From NCBI RefSeq assembly GCF_034702125.1, contig NW_026945687.1, forward strand, positions 882,851 through 946,850: DNA of 64,000 nucleotides, written 5' to 3'. Below are positions 38,307 through 49,740 of this stretch, piece by piece. The stretch's first letter is position 1; each line of letters opens with the position of its first letter. Under the pieces are notes generated by a model that saw nothing but the letters and a program-made list of their open reading frames with translations, was not told where the DNA came from and made no database searches. This stretch comes from Engraulis encrasicolus (taxonomy: Eukaryota; Chordata; Actinopteri; Clupeiformes; Engraulidae). The translations under genes were made by a program, and so were the position numbers.

Positions 38307-38645
38307 CTCCAGGCAAATGCGTTTAGCACTGCTAGCAGTCCTAGACGTTCCTGACTGTTCGTCGTCGATACCAGCTGGCATTATCAACGGAATTGCGGTG
38401 TTCACAAGTGCGGGTCTCTTCATTCCTAAGAGGTAAGGCTCGAAATCTGCCGTCTTGAAATGTAGACTGCACACCGTCCGACTTTTTAGTGATTCAATGC
38501 CCGTGTCCTCTCCGAACTTCGGGTTATTGATAGCCCGTAGCCACTTCTTGCGCAAGTCCAACTGTTTGGGTATTCTATGAAAACTTACTCCATGTTTTTT
38601 CCTTGTGCTGGCTGAACATCCCGGTACAATGCAATTGCACACCAT
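38307..38645 (-). CDS. first exon of a THAP-domain gene (THAP zinc finger)
   Basis: From ATG at 38645 the minus strand encodes 113 codons to a donor CTGGAG/GTAATA. Residues 1-90 form a THAP domain: CNCIVPGC provides the first Cys pair, FHRIPK is the conserved FhrFP box, W35 (KKWLRAI) the conserved Trp, and VCSLHF the C-x2-H pair, with LKRPALV-like and TAIPLIM in place of AVPTIF. All zinc ligands are present. THAP domains bind DNA sequence-specifically; many derive from or resemble P-element transposase ends. After the domain comes GTSRTASSAKRICLE. An upstream in-frame Met exists at 38675, but MVC at the second Met fits the family start. Exon 2 follows in phase. Confidence 0.8.
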
Positions 38646-39610
38646 TTCGAAACACAAACGACGAAGCACAAACAAGAAGTAATTTTGGAGATTTTGATAG
38701 GACTCTTTTAATTCACTAATGACTAAAATAACTACCTCTCAACTAGAGATTGTGTGAAATGATTTCCAGGTAGCTAGACGGTGGAGCGAGCAAGAAGCCA
38801 ATACAGTGTCATGGGTGTGGCCTGGGTGTGGCCTGTGGAACTTGAGCTTTGCAATGCATTATGGGGATTGTTGTCACACATCCACAAGCATTAAAAAGAC
38901 ATTTTCTGCCTTTTCTCGGCCAAGAAGGCACCAAATTAGAAATGTATGCTACTATTCCACTTACATATATGACCCGCTTTCAATACATATTCATGTCTAT
39001 ACCGGTGGAATGCCCCTTTAAGAGAGAAACAGACTATGAAAGGTTCACATGTGAGGGTAGGACACTATACATTCAGCCTTGAATATATCAGTCAGTGTTA
39101 GTCACAAAAAGATGCCTGTGGTGTTGTTTGAAAGCTCTTTTCTGGCTCTACATATTACACAATCAGCTTGGAATACAACAACTCTCAGAATATGAATTAT
39201 GATAAATTGAAAAAATAAACATTTAATATCTAAAAAAGCTATATTTTAAAATGGCCAGTTCCTTGTCCAAACGTAGCCGGCAATGTCATTAGCAACACCT
39301 CAAATGCTGGTGTTTGGTTCTTTATTCATTTCAGAGAGAATTTGACTCACAAATATGGCATCATACAGACCACTTACTAATAATATGGTAATACCATAGT
39401 AGCATCACATGACAAAACAAAAACAAAACAAAAATGGTCAGTGTCCATGGTCCCAGGTTTCAGAAACTAAGGCAGATGTCCATTTATACACACCAAATGA
39501 TATGTGAATGTTTGAACATTCCTTCTGTGTGTACCTGTGTCATCACGTGAAATGACCCAATAGGGACAGCAATTAACACACCATCATCACACATGCAACT
39601 TAATTCTAAC
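38646..39610. other. unassigned; possible THAP promoter and MITE-like end
   Basis: 38646-38830 would be the THAP gene's promoter side; no motif is claimed. Near 39005, GGTGGAATGCCCCTTTAAG resembles a MITE terminus, but no partner end was established. Confidence 0.35.
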
Positions 39611-40335
39611 TCAACCATCTCTGCTCTTTCTTGTAAGGTTGGGCATGTACTGTATGTTCCCTAACCCATACTTTCCATAAGCGGTCTGCTGAGTATTGTA
39701 TTGGTTCCTATTTACATCTACAGTGTGTAGTGCAAGTGGACAACTAGTAGGCCTAGTGGATGTATTTCCTGCAGCTTTGATTTCATTCAATGTTATTGGA
39801 TATACAGTCATGCATTTTTTCTTTGCTTTCAATTTTCTTTCCAACAGGTTTTCCTTTTCAGGTGCAAGGCTCTTTGTGGTAAGTATTTCCTTTCCAGTTT
39901 GTCTCAGGTTCAACAGGGATAATTTGTGCTGATCCTTCGTCCATGTGTTCATTTTGAGAACATCCATTTCCATTTCTTTTTCTTTCTGTAAGGCAAGTTT
40001 AGACCTGGGTCGTTCAGATTTCTGGGCTTTGAGGAATTCTGGACCATTTGGCCGAGTGTTTGAGTTCAAGAGAGACCTTGCCTTCAGGTCACAAGTTGCA
40101 CCATGTGCTTTTTCCAGTTTTGGCTTTCCATCTCTACTCTGTTTGATGCTTGTCATCGTATCACCTTTCTTCTGGTGATGTATTCCATGGTGTGGCCTAC
40201 TGAACCTCACCTTTCCACTTTGGGTGACATGGTCATTGGATGGAGCTATGTCTGTCTGACTCCTTCCTAGCTTTGCCTCTGTAGTGTCCAATTTTTTCCA
40301 GGTTCCAAAAGTTATGGTGAAGCGCTTGGCAGGGT
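39611..40335 (-). CDS. 3' coding exon of an unrecognised gene, cut by a TTAA element
   Basis: A minus-strand frame of about 240 codons ends at TGA 39611-39613. It is hydrophilic and very basic (KLKAKKKCMTVYP near the end, FLKAQKSERPRSK in the middle) and ends LTRKSRDG. It has no ATG at its open end: upstream it reads PAKRFTITFGTWKK and reaches a TTAA at 40336-40339, where a 4.2-kb TTAA element begins. Across that element (44511 onward) the frame continues without a break as DDV-LN-PAKRF, preceded by EEIEITFK and then an in-frame TAA. The continuity across an exact TTAA site suggests a true coding exon interrupted by transposition. No domain or homologue is recognised. Confidence 0.5.
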
Positions 40336-41255
40336 TTAACCCTTTAATGCATAAGCCATTGGACTCACACTAACGCATAACATGGGTCTAAATAGACCCG
40401 CATTCATTTCCAATATATTTCTGAGCATTAATAATGTATTCTCTCACACAACTTCTAAAACCAATACATTTTATCCCATAATTCTTTTAAAAGGAATTAC
40501 ATAGGTGGTCCTTAATTCAAAGAAGTATTTTTTAAAATGTTCTTATATTTTTATTTTACAAATAAACATGAATTTGGAATGAAATCACTCATTTCTAGAC
40601 GTGGATCGAAAATGGCCTGCATTCATTTCTAATGGAAGTCTAAATCTTTCACTATAATAACTTCCACAATTAATGTATTTTAATAGCTAATGGATTAAAA
40701 GTTGTGATTTAGGCTGTTTTAATGCACAAAATGGGTGTTATTATTTGTATCTTATATAAATAAACACACAAATAATTTCCCCCATTATTGCAGACATAGC
40801 CTAAGTCTGAAGTGTTTCACGTTAGGAACTAAAATATATTTAAGGATTCCAGTCAGGAACAAATAAACTACGGACAGTTTTTGACCACTGTTGAGTGTTG
40901 ACCACTGCTGACCTATTGGATTTAAGCATTCCAGGTCATGCATATTTGTGTAATAAGAGACGGTGTGATCGGAGGAGCCCAATAGCCTATATCAGGGCAT
41001 AATTAATGTGCATAATTATTAGGCAACTTTGCTTTCCTATGGGAAAATATGCCACAAAAGACATCTAACAAACTCCAAAAATACTATAAACAATTTTGAT
41101 GTCTTCCAGAGGGGTGTGGCTGTCTTGAAATATTGGTCACGTCCGTTTAAAGCACTGTTACAAAGCCATCAGTGTCACATGACATGAGCTCACAAAGTCA
41201 CTGCCAGATTTAGAAGAATTGAAGATGAAACTACCACAAAACTATTACCTGCAGT

Positions 41256-42627
41256 CAGCCCCGCCGACAGGGGGGGACTAAAGGGCTTTTTGTCCCGGGC
41301 CCTGGGAATTCTGGAATAGAGGGGGGCCCATAACTGGGCCCCCATGACGTTGGGCTCAATTATGATATGTTCACTTCAAAATGTGTTGTTTTTTAGGGTA
41401 GAAAGGTGCTTTATTTGCATTCAAACAATTACTTATAGATGTTTGTCTTCATTGCCCTTGAAAAAACGGCCAATAACCCCCTAGCACCCCTATTCCAAAA
41501 TGGATTGGTCTTTTTAGAAAAAAAAAGACGACAGCATTCGATAAGTGGTCAGTGTGCGCGAGCCATTTAGTAAACATGCACAAGTCAGGAGCGCAGAAAA
41601 GAAGGAAAAACGAAAAAGAGAGGAAGAAGCCAAAAGGTTGAGGGGTTCTCTGGCTAAATATTTCAGGAAAGACTGGAATGATGTAGCAGGCACCAGTAAA
41701 AGCAGCTGTGCAGCAGATCCAGGTAAGACACGGCAAACTTTTTCCAGCCCCGTCGTCAAGTAGGCTAGCTTATCATTGGCACAGGAGGCAGTGAGCAAGT
41801 CACACGGGATTCAGTATCAGAGAGACAGGGGGTATCGAATAATTTGATTACCACAACGGCTTAATAACAATGTGTTTCATGCGCCAATGTAATTGAATCT
41901 ATGAATATGCGCATTACTCTGCAATTATGTGTCCAAATCAAAAGTTTCAGGCAGGCACGCGCACGCCAATCAGGCTGAATCATTGGGCTGAATTGATATG
42001 AGAATCATCCCCGGTCAGCTGAATTACAGCCAGTGTAACTCGACTCTGGTTTAAACTTATTTGGTTTAAAATAAGCCAGTGGCATGTCAACGTGTGAAAT
42101 TGACATTTAGATAGCCTAGAATTGAATGTAACGAATGGGTTATAACGGTGTCGTTTTGGGGTAACCTGTAACTTTCGGTTCTGATTGCGGTGAATTTGAC
42201 ACTCGCAAGATGAATGTGCTCCGCCTTCCCCTCTCTGGAAGTTCAGCGGACATATACGCGTCCTTGACATGATTCCCCTTGGTCAAGTGAAAATGGTCGA
42301 TGTGATGAAAAATGTGCTATTCATGAGCTTAAGTAATACAACAGCGTGGATTTTATTGTGATAGCATTTTGAAAACCATAACTCCACTCAGTCCATATCC
42401 GTAAGGTTGTAAATAAGTTTTTGTTTATCCGTTATAAATGGGCTTGTCATCCCGACGTGGTGTGTTTTGGAGCTGCACAAGGGAATTACGTGGTTGTGGT
42501 TGGGCGTTAGACTATTTTGTGTAGGGACCGTCAGGGATGAGGGGGTGGGGGGCTTTTTTGGTGTTGGGAGGGGGGGCCCATTGAGAAAATGTTGTCCCGG
42601 GCCCAGCCAAACCTGTCAGCGGCCCTG
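41256..42627 (+). mobile_element. hAT element remnant (ZMYM/TTF-type) with perfect 8-bp duplication
   Basis: The octamer CCTGCAGT flanks both sides (41248-41255, 42628-42635) without mismatch. The termini CAGCCCCGCCGACAG and, in reverse complement, CAGGGCCGCTGACAGG both lead into TTGTCCCGGGCCC-like sequence. It keeps a remnant of a transposase first exon. Confidence 0.9.
41576..41722 (+). pseudogene. hAT transposase first-exon remnant
   Basis: MHKSGAQKRR, then in a shifted frame EEEAKRLRGSLAKYF, is the start common to TTF/ZMYM-type hAT transposases, ending at an AG/GTAAGA donor. The one-base frame change between the two parts and the absence of later exons show it is dead. Confidence 0.6.
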
Positions 42628-43639
42628 CCTGCAGTGCTGTTATATTCCAGAACTGAAACCTACATTGAGTGTCTACAAGAACATTGTATTCAGCACTCAG
42701 AGACATGGCCAAGGTAAAACTTGCTGAAACCTGAAGACCACTCAACAAGAAACTTAAGTAAAGACAGGGTCAAGAAATGTCTTTAGACAGTTTTTTCAAT
42801 GGTTTTATGAACTAGTGAAGGTGACTGTTAATGGACCAGGTAGATGAGTCTATGGCTAGATCAGCAATGTGCACACTTACATGAGTTCCTGAGTTCCACT
42901 CAAATGCCAGCAAAGTACAGCATAAATACCATGGTCTTCAAAAGATGCAAATGTCTTCCTCTCAATGATCCAGCCATGGGCTCATCCACCCTGTCTGTCA
43001 AGAGTCACTTTCCCAAGTCCATATAGGCCTAACTTTGAAAACTCTGTCCCCAGGTATTTTTGACCCAGTCTTGACTTAATTAACTTGTCTAGTGTCATCC
43101 CTTCTTACCTTGGTCATATCTCTGAGTGCTCAGTGCCCTGTTCTTCTGGACACTTGGTGTAGGTTTCTGTAGTGTAATATTATAGGACTGCAGGGTAATA
43201 CTTTTTTGTAGCTCTACCTTAAATTCTTCTCAATTTTTGGCAGTGACATTTCTTACGAGACTAATAACTTTGTAATGATGCATTTCATAATTCTGTGGTA
43301 AAGTGACCAACGTCTTGCCAATTTCACGACAGCCAAATCCCTCTAGAAGACTTCAAAATTGTTAATTGACTTTTCAGAGTTTGTTAGATCTATTTTGTGG
43401 CCCATTTTCCAAGAAGACAACAAAGTTGCCTAATAATTATGCACACCTGATATAAGGTGTTGGGCACCTTCGACCACAGCCCCATATTTTTATACAAATA
43501 TGCATGGCCTGGAATGCTTAAATCCGATAGGTTTTCAAGTTCATATAGATTCCTGTTGGAAAATAAGCATAAAAAAGACAATATGATCAAAAAACATGTT
43601 TGCCTAATAATTCTGTATATAAAAAATGAATATGTATCA

Positions 43640-44310
43640 TTTTTGACCCATGTGTGTAAATATCATATAATTGTATGAAAAGATGTCTATTTCAAAGAAT
43701 AACCATAAAGTATTTGAATTAACTATTAATGTTGGAAGTTAATACTCCATAAATGACAAAAAGTTGAATTTTTAGTAAAAGAATCAAAATCCTTTCTCAA
43801 TATGGCTAAGAGACATTAAGCTTGTGATGAAATTACATAGGAAATGAATGCGGGTCTATTTAGACCCATGTGTCTAAATATCAAATAGTTATATAAAATG
43901 ACTTCTATATCAAATAATAACCATCAAGAATTTAAAATAAGTATTGATGTTGGGAGTTAATACTCCATAAATGATACAAATTTGGACTTTTAGTAAAAGA
44001 ATCAAAATCCTTTTTCAATATGACTAAGAGACATTAAGCTTGTGATGAAATTACATAGGAAATTAATGCGGGTCTATTTAGACCCATGTGTCTAAATATC
44101 ATAAAGTTATATAAAATGACTTCTATATCAAAGAATAACCATCAAGTATTTAAAATAAGTATTGATGTTGGGAGTTAATACTCCATAAATGATAAAAAGT
44201 TGGACTTTTAGTAAAAGAATCAAAATCCTTTTTCATTATGGCTAAGAGACATTAAGCTTGTGATGAAATTACATAGGAAATGAATGCGGGTCTATTTAGA
44301 CCCATGTTAT
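43640..44310. repeat. 218-bp tandem array, first block (3 units)
   Basis: GCGGGTCTATTTAGACCC recurs at about 43850, 44069 and 44287, with nearly the same 200 bases between (GGGAGTTAATACTCCATAAA, AAGAGACATTAAGCTTGTG). Each unit ends in the palindrome used at the element termini. Confidence 0.93.
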
Positions 44311-44611
44311 GCGTTAAAGGGGTAGTAACCAAAAAAGTGTTTTCACGCAAAAAGTAATGATGCATAAAAATAAATTAAGTCATCTAAGGGACAAAAACAA
44401 GTCAATTGAGGAATTCATGGAGTGCTGAGTGAGAAAATTGTATTCTTACAAAGATATAGAAATTTTAAACTCAGCCGGGTCTATTTAGACCCATGTTATG
44501 CATTAAAGGGTTAAAACATCATCTTTAAATGTTATTTCAATCTCTTCAGAGCACAATTAAACCATTTCTAAATTAATGTAACATTATTTAATTCCCATAT
44601 TTAGGCGTTAA

Positions 44612-45300
44612 AGAAATGTCCTCTAAAATGGACATCGGTAGTGACATCTTCCATTTTGTTAGTATTTTTCTAGTCAGAAAGTCAGTATCAGAATCAGAAG
44701 GAGAGACACTTTACAGCACATTATTGATAAATAATCCTAGATGTGATGTTTGAGGAAGATGCTGAAGGTTCAGAGACCTCTTAGGATTCATTTCAAGCAG
44801 GAAAAGTAGAATCAGAATAAGCAGAACGTTTCCTATTGATGCATTTGTCGCCCCATGTGGAGCATGACTCTGATGTGTGTCTGAACTTTGCAGGACAATA
44901 TTTCAACCAAAAATTAAATTAAGACTAAATTAATCCTATGGACATGAACACATGTTTGTTCCAGAGATAATAACCCATATTTCACACATCAGAACTATAA
45001 AATTAGTCAACTCTGGTGAAAGTTCTCAGTTGAGGGACCACATGTCATTCAAGCTTCAACTGCAAGTCCAGTTGCTTAAAACAAAATTGCTTTGACTTGA
45101 GATGACCTGCATGAATGATAATGGTCACAGACACATCCAGTTCCCACCATAAACCAAAAAAAAAACGCATTGTAAACTCATAAATGCTCAAATTTACTAA
45201 TTATTAAACTGATTGTTATGCTTTTTCAGCCAGATTGATTGATGGCAATTAAGGTACATTTTCAATGTACGGCCTTCCAATGTCCACTGTAATGGACACA
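44612..45300. mobile_element. candidate TTAA MITE with TGTCC/GGACA subterminal palindromes
   Basis: TTAA lies at 44608-44611 and 45301-45304. The left subterminal is ATGTCCTCTAAAATGGACAT and the right is TGTCCACTGTAATGGACA. The terminal bases themselves agree weakly, so the boundaries are less certain than for the other TTAA elements. Confidence 0.5.
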
Positions 45301-45431
45301 TTAAATCTTTAAAATAAAAAATAAAAATTCGAAAAAAATGTTGTCAATCTCATTTTTTGCCTTCAAACAATTGGGGGAGTGAAAAAAAACAAAGATTTTT
45401 AAACTTTTTTCCCCCTGGTAGTCAGGAGGAT

Positions 45432-46110
45432 ATAAGGTGTTGGGCACCTTCGACCACAGCCCTATCATATAATTGTATAAAAAGATGTCTATTTCAAAGA
45501 ATAACCATAAAGTATTTGAATTAAGTGTTAATGTTGGGAGTTAATACTCCATAAATGACAAAAAGTTGATTTTTTAGTAAAATAATCAAAATCCTTTCTC
45601 AATATGGCTAAGAGACATTAAGTTTGTGATGAAATTACATAGGAAATGAATGCGGGTCTATTTAGACCCATGTGTCTAAATATCATATAGTTACATAAAA
45701 TGACTTCTATATCAAAGAATAACCATCAAGAATTTTCAATAAGTATTGATGTTGGGAGTTAAAACTCCATAAATGATAAAAAATTGGACTTTTAGTATAA
45801 GAATCAAAATCCTTTTTCAATATGGCTAAGAGGCATTAAGCTTGTGATGAAATTACATAGGAAATGAATGCGGGTCTATTTAGACCCATGTGTCTAAATA
45901 TCATATAGTTATATAAAATGACTTCTATATCAAAGAATAACCATCAAGTATTTAAAATAAGTATTGATGTTGGGAGTTAATACTCCATAAATGATAAAAA
46001 GTTGGACTTTTAGTAAAAGAATCAAAATCCTTTTTCAATATGGCTAAGAGACATTAAGCTTGTGATGAAATTACATAGGAAATGAATGCGGGTCTATTTA
46101 GACCCATGTT
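45432..46110. repeat. 218-bp tandem array, second block (3 units)
   Basis: Repeats the same unit (palindrome at about 45652, 45870 and 46088), again introduced by ATATAAGGTGTTGGGCACCT, as at 43451. The following 200 bases to the TTAA at 46314-46317 copy 44310-44514, so the whole right half of the element is duplicated. Confidence 0.9.
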
Positions 46111-46317
46111 ATGCGTTAAAGGGGTAGTAACCAAAAAAGTGTTTTCACGCAAAAAGTTATGATGCATATAAATAAATTAACTCATCTAAGGGACAAAAAC
46201 AAGTCAATTGAGGAATTCATGGAGTGCTGAGTAAGAAAATTGTATTCTTACAAATATATAGAAATTTTAAACTCAGCCGGGTCTATTTAGACCCATGTTA
46301 TGCGTTAAAGGGTTAAC

Positions 46318-46730
46318 GCACTCTTCTCTCACGTTTGATGTAGATTTATTGTTGACAAAACTTAACTTAAACACTTTACAAAATAAATACTGGGGCTGAC
46401 CTAATCGAAAAACCAAAATAAAGATGCTTTGTAAAAGAAGAATGTGGTCAAAACAGTGTGTTCTGCCAGGGTCTCTCACCATCCACCATTATCCAAACTT
46501 TTCCATCATCCACCTGTGCATCACGTCACAGGTTAAGTTCCAAATTGTGTACCACGTGATCAGATGGCTAGAGAGCTCAGCATAAAACACTGTTGACATT
46601 ATTTCTATACATTATTTCCTACTATTATTTCCATAATAAGTCTATTTAATATGTTATATTTACTTTCCTTGTTACACTATTTCATAAACCAAATGTTGAA
46701 AACCAAAACATGATATAAAACAAACTAAGA
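46318..46730. other. unassigned; AT-rich, possible LTR remnant
   Basis: On the minus strand it lies beyond the truncated BEL/Pao frame and contains AATAAA-type signals (near 46330-46430), but no matching LTR was found. Confidence 0.3.
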
Positions 46731-47114
46731 CTATGAAATGGCTATCATAGCCTCTAAAGAGGTTGTGCACTCCATATGGTGCTCTCCATTCTTTTCCATT
46801 TTTCTTTTCAGGGATACAACATGCAGTTGGGCCTGATCATAATCATTTGTCACGTTTTTCTTTTCGAATGTCAAAGGTAAGTCATAATGGCTATTTACAA
46901 TTTCCTTTGAAGTTCCATTTCCAGTTTCCATTGTATGCATTTGCTGATCGACAACTGACACCACTGAGCTTTTCTCTGTAGCTGCCAGTTCTGGGGGATC
47001 TTGGTGATGCTGCTCAATCAACTCCTTCATGTCTCTTATAGATATGTGGTTTATTGTGACAGCAGTGTGGGTTTTCTGTGTTTCATGAGACGTTTCTTGT
47101 GTGAACTTAGCCAC
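46731..47114 (-). pseudogene. BEL/Pao pol fragment, protease-RT junction and N-terminal RT
   Basis: The minus-strand frame carries INHISIRDMKELIEQ and later SHYDLPLTFE, VVSLKRKMEKNGEHH and a final EAMIAIS stop. These are the linker and N-terminal RT blocks of BEL/Pao elements (HYxLPLPF, then LKRKF). The RT palm is missing: the element is cut here. It continues from the protease at 47168-47674 with a frame break. Confidence 0.75.
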
Positions 47115-47167
47115 AACCCACCCTATAGGTGTTCTAAATGCATATGGGCCTGTACCTCAACTATTTA

Positions 47168-47674
47168 TCACTCCATAAGGTTTGCTGCATTTGTGCCTAT
47201 TAGCAGCTCAATGTCAGCATCCAGATGTGGAATTCTCACTCCATGTAAGTATTTCCATTTGTCAACAGATTCTTGTTTTGGTATGTGTTGTTTTGTCACA
47301 GGTAAGTGTGTTTGTGTATACACTGGTGGAAGTTTGTGGTATTGCGTTCCTTCCATATTGCTTACTTCCAGAACAGAGACTATGCTACTGTGCACCCTGC
47401 TCTCCTGGCCCATTGTACACAGCATGATGGAGATGTTCTTGCCAGGGACGCTCAGCTTTTCTTTTAGCGAATCTGTACAGAACGTAGCTGTGCTACCAGG
47501 ATCGAGAAATGCATGGGTTGTTACTACTTTGCCACTATCTGACATCCTCACTTTAACTGGTATTATAGCTAGAGTGCATTTGCCTGATGTACTGGCACCC
47601 ATTGGGTCACTCGCATTCACCATTGCATTGCTTAAAGTGGTGGTTTCAGGTTTGGGCTTAGGTTTTTCGTTCAC
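47168..47674 (-). pseudogene. BEL/Pao retropepsin region
   Basis: HAFLDPGSTATFCT is the active-site block of the BEL/Pao aspartic protease, with DPG in place of the usual DSG; the same DPG occurs in the second BEL element of the window, so it is probably a family trait. IELLIGTNAA near the end is the ALIG-like closing motif. The frame is open for 168 codons, separated from the RT part by a stop and from gag by an inserted LINE end. Confidence 0.8.
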
Positions 47675-47720
47675 TGTAGGGATGTGTAGTACAGTAGGGT
47701 GCAGTAAAGAGCATATGTCA

Positions 47721-47729
47721 CATAATAAT

Positions 47730-47763
<34 letters not shown>

Positions 47764-48195
47764 TCGTTTCATATAGCTTCTTTCAAAACACCCAAGGACG
47801 CTTCACAGAGTGTTGTGTTGGAAAGTGTGAGTGTGTGTGTGCGTCAGTGTGTGAGCGTGTGTGTGAATGCATGTAAGTGAAAGTGCTTGTGGAACTAGCA
47901 GCCATAAGCTTCCAGGAAGAGATGTGTCTTAAGGTGTTGCTTAAACATGGCCAGTGAAGGGGCATTCTGGATGTGGTCGGGCAGATTGTTCCAAAGAATG
48001 GGAGCAGCAACATGGAAGGCTCTGTCACTGGTGGCCTTGAGCCTGGTACGAGGGACGATCAGCTGGCCCTTGGAAGAGGACCGCAGGGATCTTGAGGGGT
48101 CATAGGGGTGAAGGAGGTCTGTGAGGTAGTGGGGTGCCAGACCATGGAGGGACTTGAAAGTGAGGAGGTGGACTGTCATTCTGTTCTGGCATGTT
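47721..48195 (-). mobile_element. 5'-truncated L2/Rex-type LINE 3' end with (ATT)n
   Basis: On the minus strand: LLTFKSLHGLAPHYLTDLL, then PRTRLKATSDRAFHVAAPIL and the final SLAMFKQHLKTHLFLEAY stop, a typical C-terminus of fish L2/Rex-type ORF2. It is followed by the tail GAAGCTATATGAAACGAAAG and an (ATT)n tract at 47721-47760. It interrupts the BEL/Pao element between zinc knuckle and protease. Confidence 0.85.
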
Positions 48196-49728
48196 TTGCC
48201 TATGTGGCCCTTTCTAAGGCAACCAAAGCACATCCCTTTGGCTTTCAGGTAGGCTATTTTTTCCACATTGTTTTCATTCTTGAACGTTTCACATTGATCC
48301 AGATTGTGATCATTTCCACAGAACATGCATGAGCCATCAGTTGGGCGTATAGGAACAGACACAGGGACAACTGTGGTGGCGAAGCTAGAGCTACTTGGTT
48401 TGGGTTTCCTCTGTTGCATAGATGTTGGTGTCAATTTGGCATCAGAGGGGGTCTGGATATCGCCAAATACTGGGTCGAGCAATGCCCTAGCTTGCTTCTC
48501 AATGAACTCTACCAAGTCCTTGAAAGTTGCCCTGGGTTTCTTATTTTCCTCCATGTTGCTAACAATTGCACGCCATCTATCTCTTAGTTTGAATGGCAAT
48601 TTCGACACTATCAGCCTCATATTGCTGGAATTTTCAAGCTCCTTTAAACCATCAATGTCGGCCATAATGTTGAAACAACTGCGCAAGAACAATGCACAGG
48701 AACAATGCATAGGATTTCTCTGCCTGGCAATAGGGAGAGAGCCTGCTGTTTCACTAACAGTGAAGTGATTTCTGTGTGCCATTTCAACACTTCAGTGACG
48801 TCATTCACTTTGGCATTTGACGCGTTTCCATTGGGTTGGCTTACGACTGGGGCGCTATGATGCGCACTGGCGCTGGCTATTTGGGCAGGGGCTATATGGG
48901 AACTTTGCGCATGAACATTCTGCTGCAGTGTCACTTTGGGGTGTAATTTGCACTCGCTTTGTTCTTTGCACTGTTGCAGGGATTTTGTATTCAGTAGGCG
49001 TGCCGAATTTGTGTAAACCGGATAATGAACCTTGTTCTTCAGCTTCACTATAAATTTTCAATTTTGCCTCAGCAGCAGCGAGCTCTGACTCATGTACAAG
49101 TTTTTCTCTTCGTGCCTGAAATTCTGCCTTACACCTAGCCAATACAGTAGCCTCCTCCAAGTCAAGGTCAATTTTCTTATTTAATGCATCAGTTTTTGCC
49201 TGTTGCGCAGCGAGGTCTGCGTCAGCCTTTACCCTCAACTGCGCGACTAACGTTGCTTCTGACTTTAACGCTCGGGGCTGCTTGGGATATACTGTCATGG
49301 GGCTTAACAGCCTCGTTTAATTTCTCCTGCTCCTCAGTCATTTCCTTTTTCTCCTCTTCACCCTTTTCCTCTTTCTCCTCTTCCTAATCCACATCATCAT
49401 TCTCGTCACAAATCCATTTCAAAACTCCAATGAATTCCTTGAACAAGTTATATTTCGGTTCATACCAGTCTTGCTGATCTGCTTCCTGCTCTAATGCATC
49501 GGCCATTAAACGCTGCACTGATTCGTGTACATCACTGAACTCAAGGAAATACTGGTCAAATGTCTGCTGTTGCTTTTCAACAAGGGACTTTTCTTGGCCT
49601 GCTTTAATAGAATTGTTGATTTCCTTACGCTTATGTGAAAGAACACTAAGCTTCCCTCTACGGGTTTTCCGTAATTTAGACAGTTCCCTGTCATCACACA
49701 GTGTCTCTTCTTCCTGTGGCTTCTCCAT
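48190..49728 (-). pseudogene. BEL/Pao gag region, frame-broken
   Basis: Three minus-strand frames follow in order. 49384-49728 begins MEKPQEEETLCDDREL, with SDVHESVQRLMADAL typical of BEL gag. 48855-49298 is Ala/Glu/Lys-rich and likely coiled coil (EFQARREKLVHESELAAAEA). 48190-48782 has LPFKLRDRWRA, DPVFGDIQ and two CCHC-type knuckles (CMFCGNDHNLDQC and CFGCLRKGHIGKTC). In an intact element these form one Gag with nucleic-acid binding at its C-terminus. The upstream LTR was not located. Confidence 0.8.
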
Positions 49729-49740
49729 TATTTTTAAAAT

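Larger units (their letters stand above)
40988..43454. mobile_element. Tc1/mariner-like MITE, split by a hAT
   Basis: The ends TATATCAGG and CCTGATATA are inverted, and inside them lie TGTGCATAATTATTAGGCAA and its inverse near 43422-43445. The target is apparently TA. Without 41256-42627 it is about 1.1 kb; no transposase frame is visible. Confidence 0.75.
40340..44510. mobile_element. piggyBac-type (TTAA) element with a Tc1-like and a hAT nest
   Basis: TTAA lies at 40336-40339 and 44511-44514. The left terminus is CCCTTTAATGCATAAG and the right, in reverse complement, CCCTTTAATGCATAACATGG. Subterminal palindromes GGGTCTAAATAGACCC lie at 40383-40398 and 44477-44492. The right part is a tandem array of a 218-bp unit. 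The host reading frame is interrupted exactly at TTAA. Confidence 0.82.

Noticed and set aside
44505..44560. Selecting 46313 rather than 44510 as the right end of the exon-interrupting TTAA element
   Set aside because: The sequence after 46317 does not continue the host frame, whereas that after 44514 does; the 46313 terminus belongs to the duplicated right half.
43640..46110. Regular repeats resembling a CRISPR array
   Set aside because: Units of 218 bp are contiguous, without unique spacers, in a eukaryotic transposon setting.
47001..47876. 291-codon plus-strand frame
   Set aside because: It is antisense to the BEL/Pao protease and LINE tail, both recognised on the minus strand; it includes an Asn run from the (AAT)n tract.
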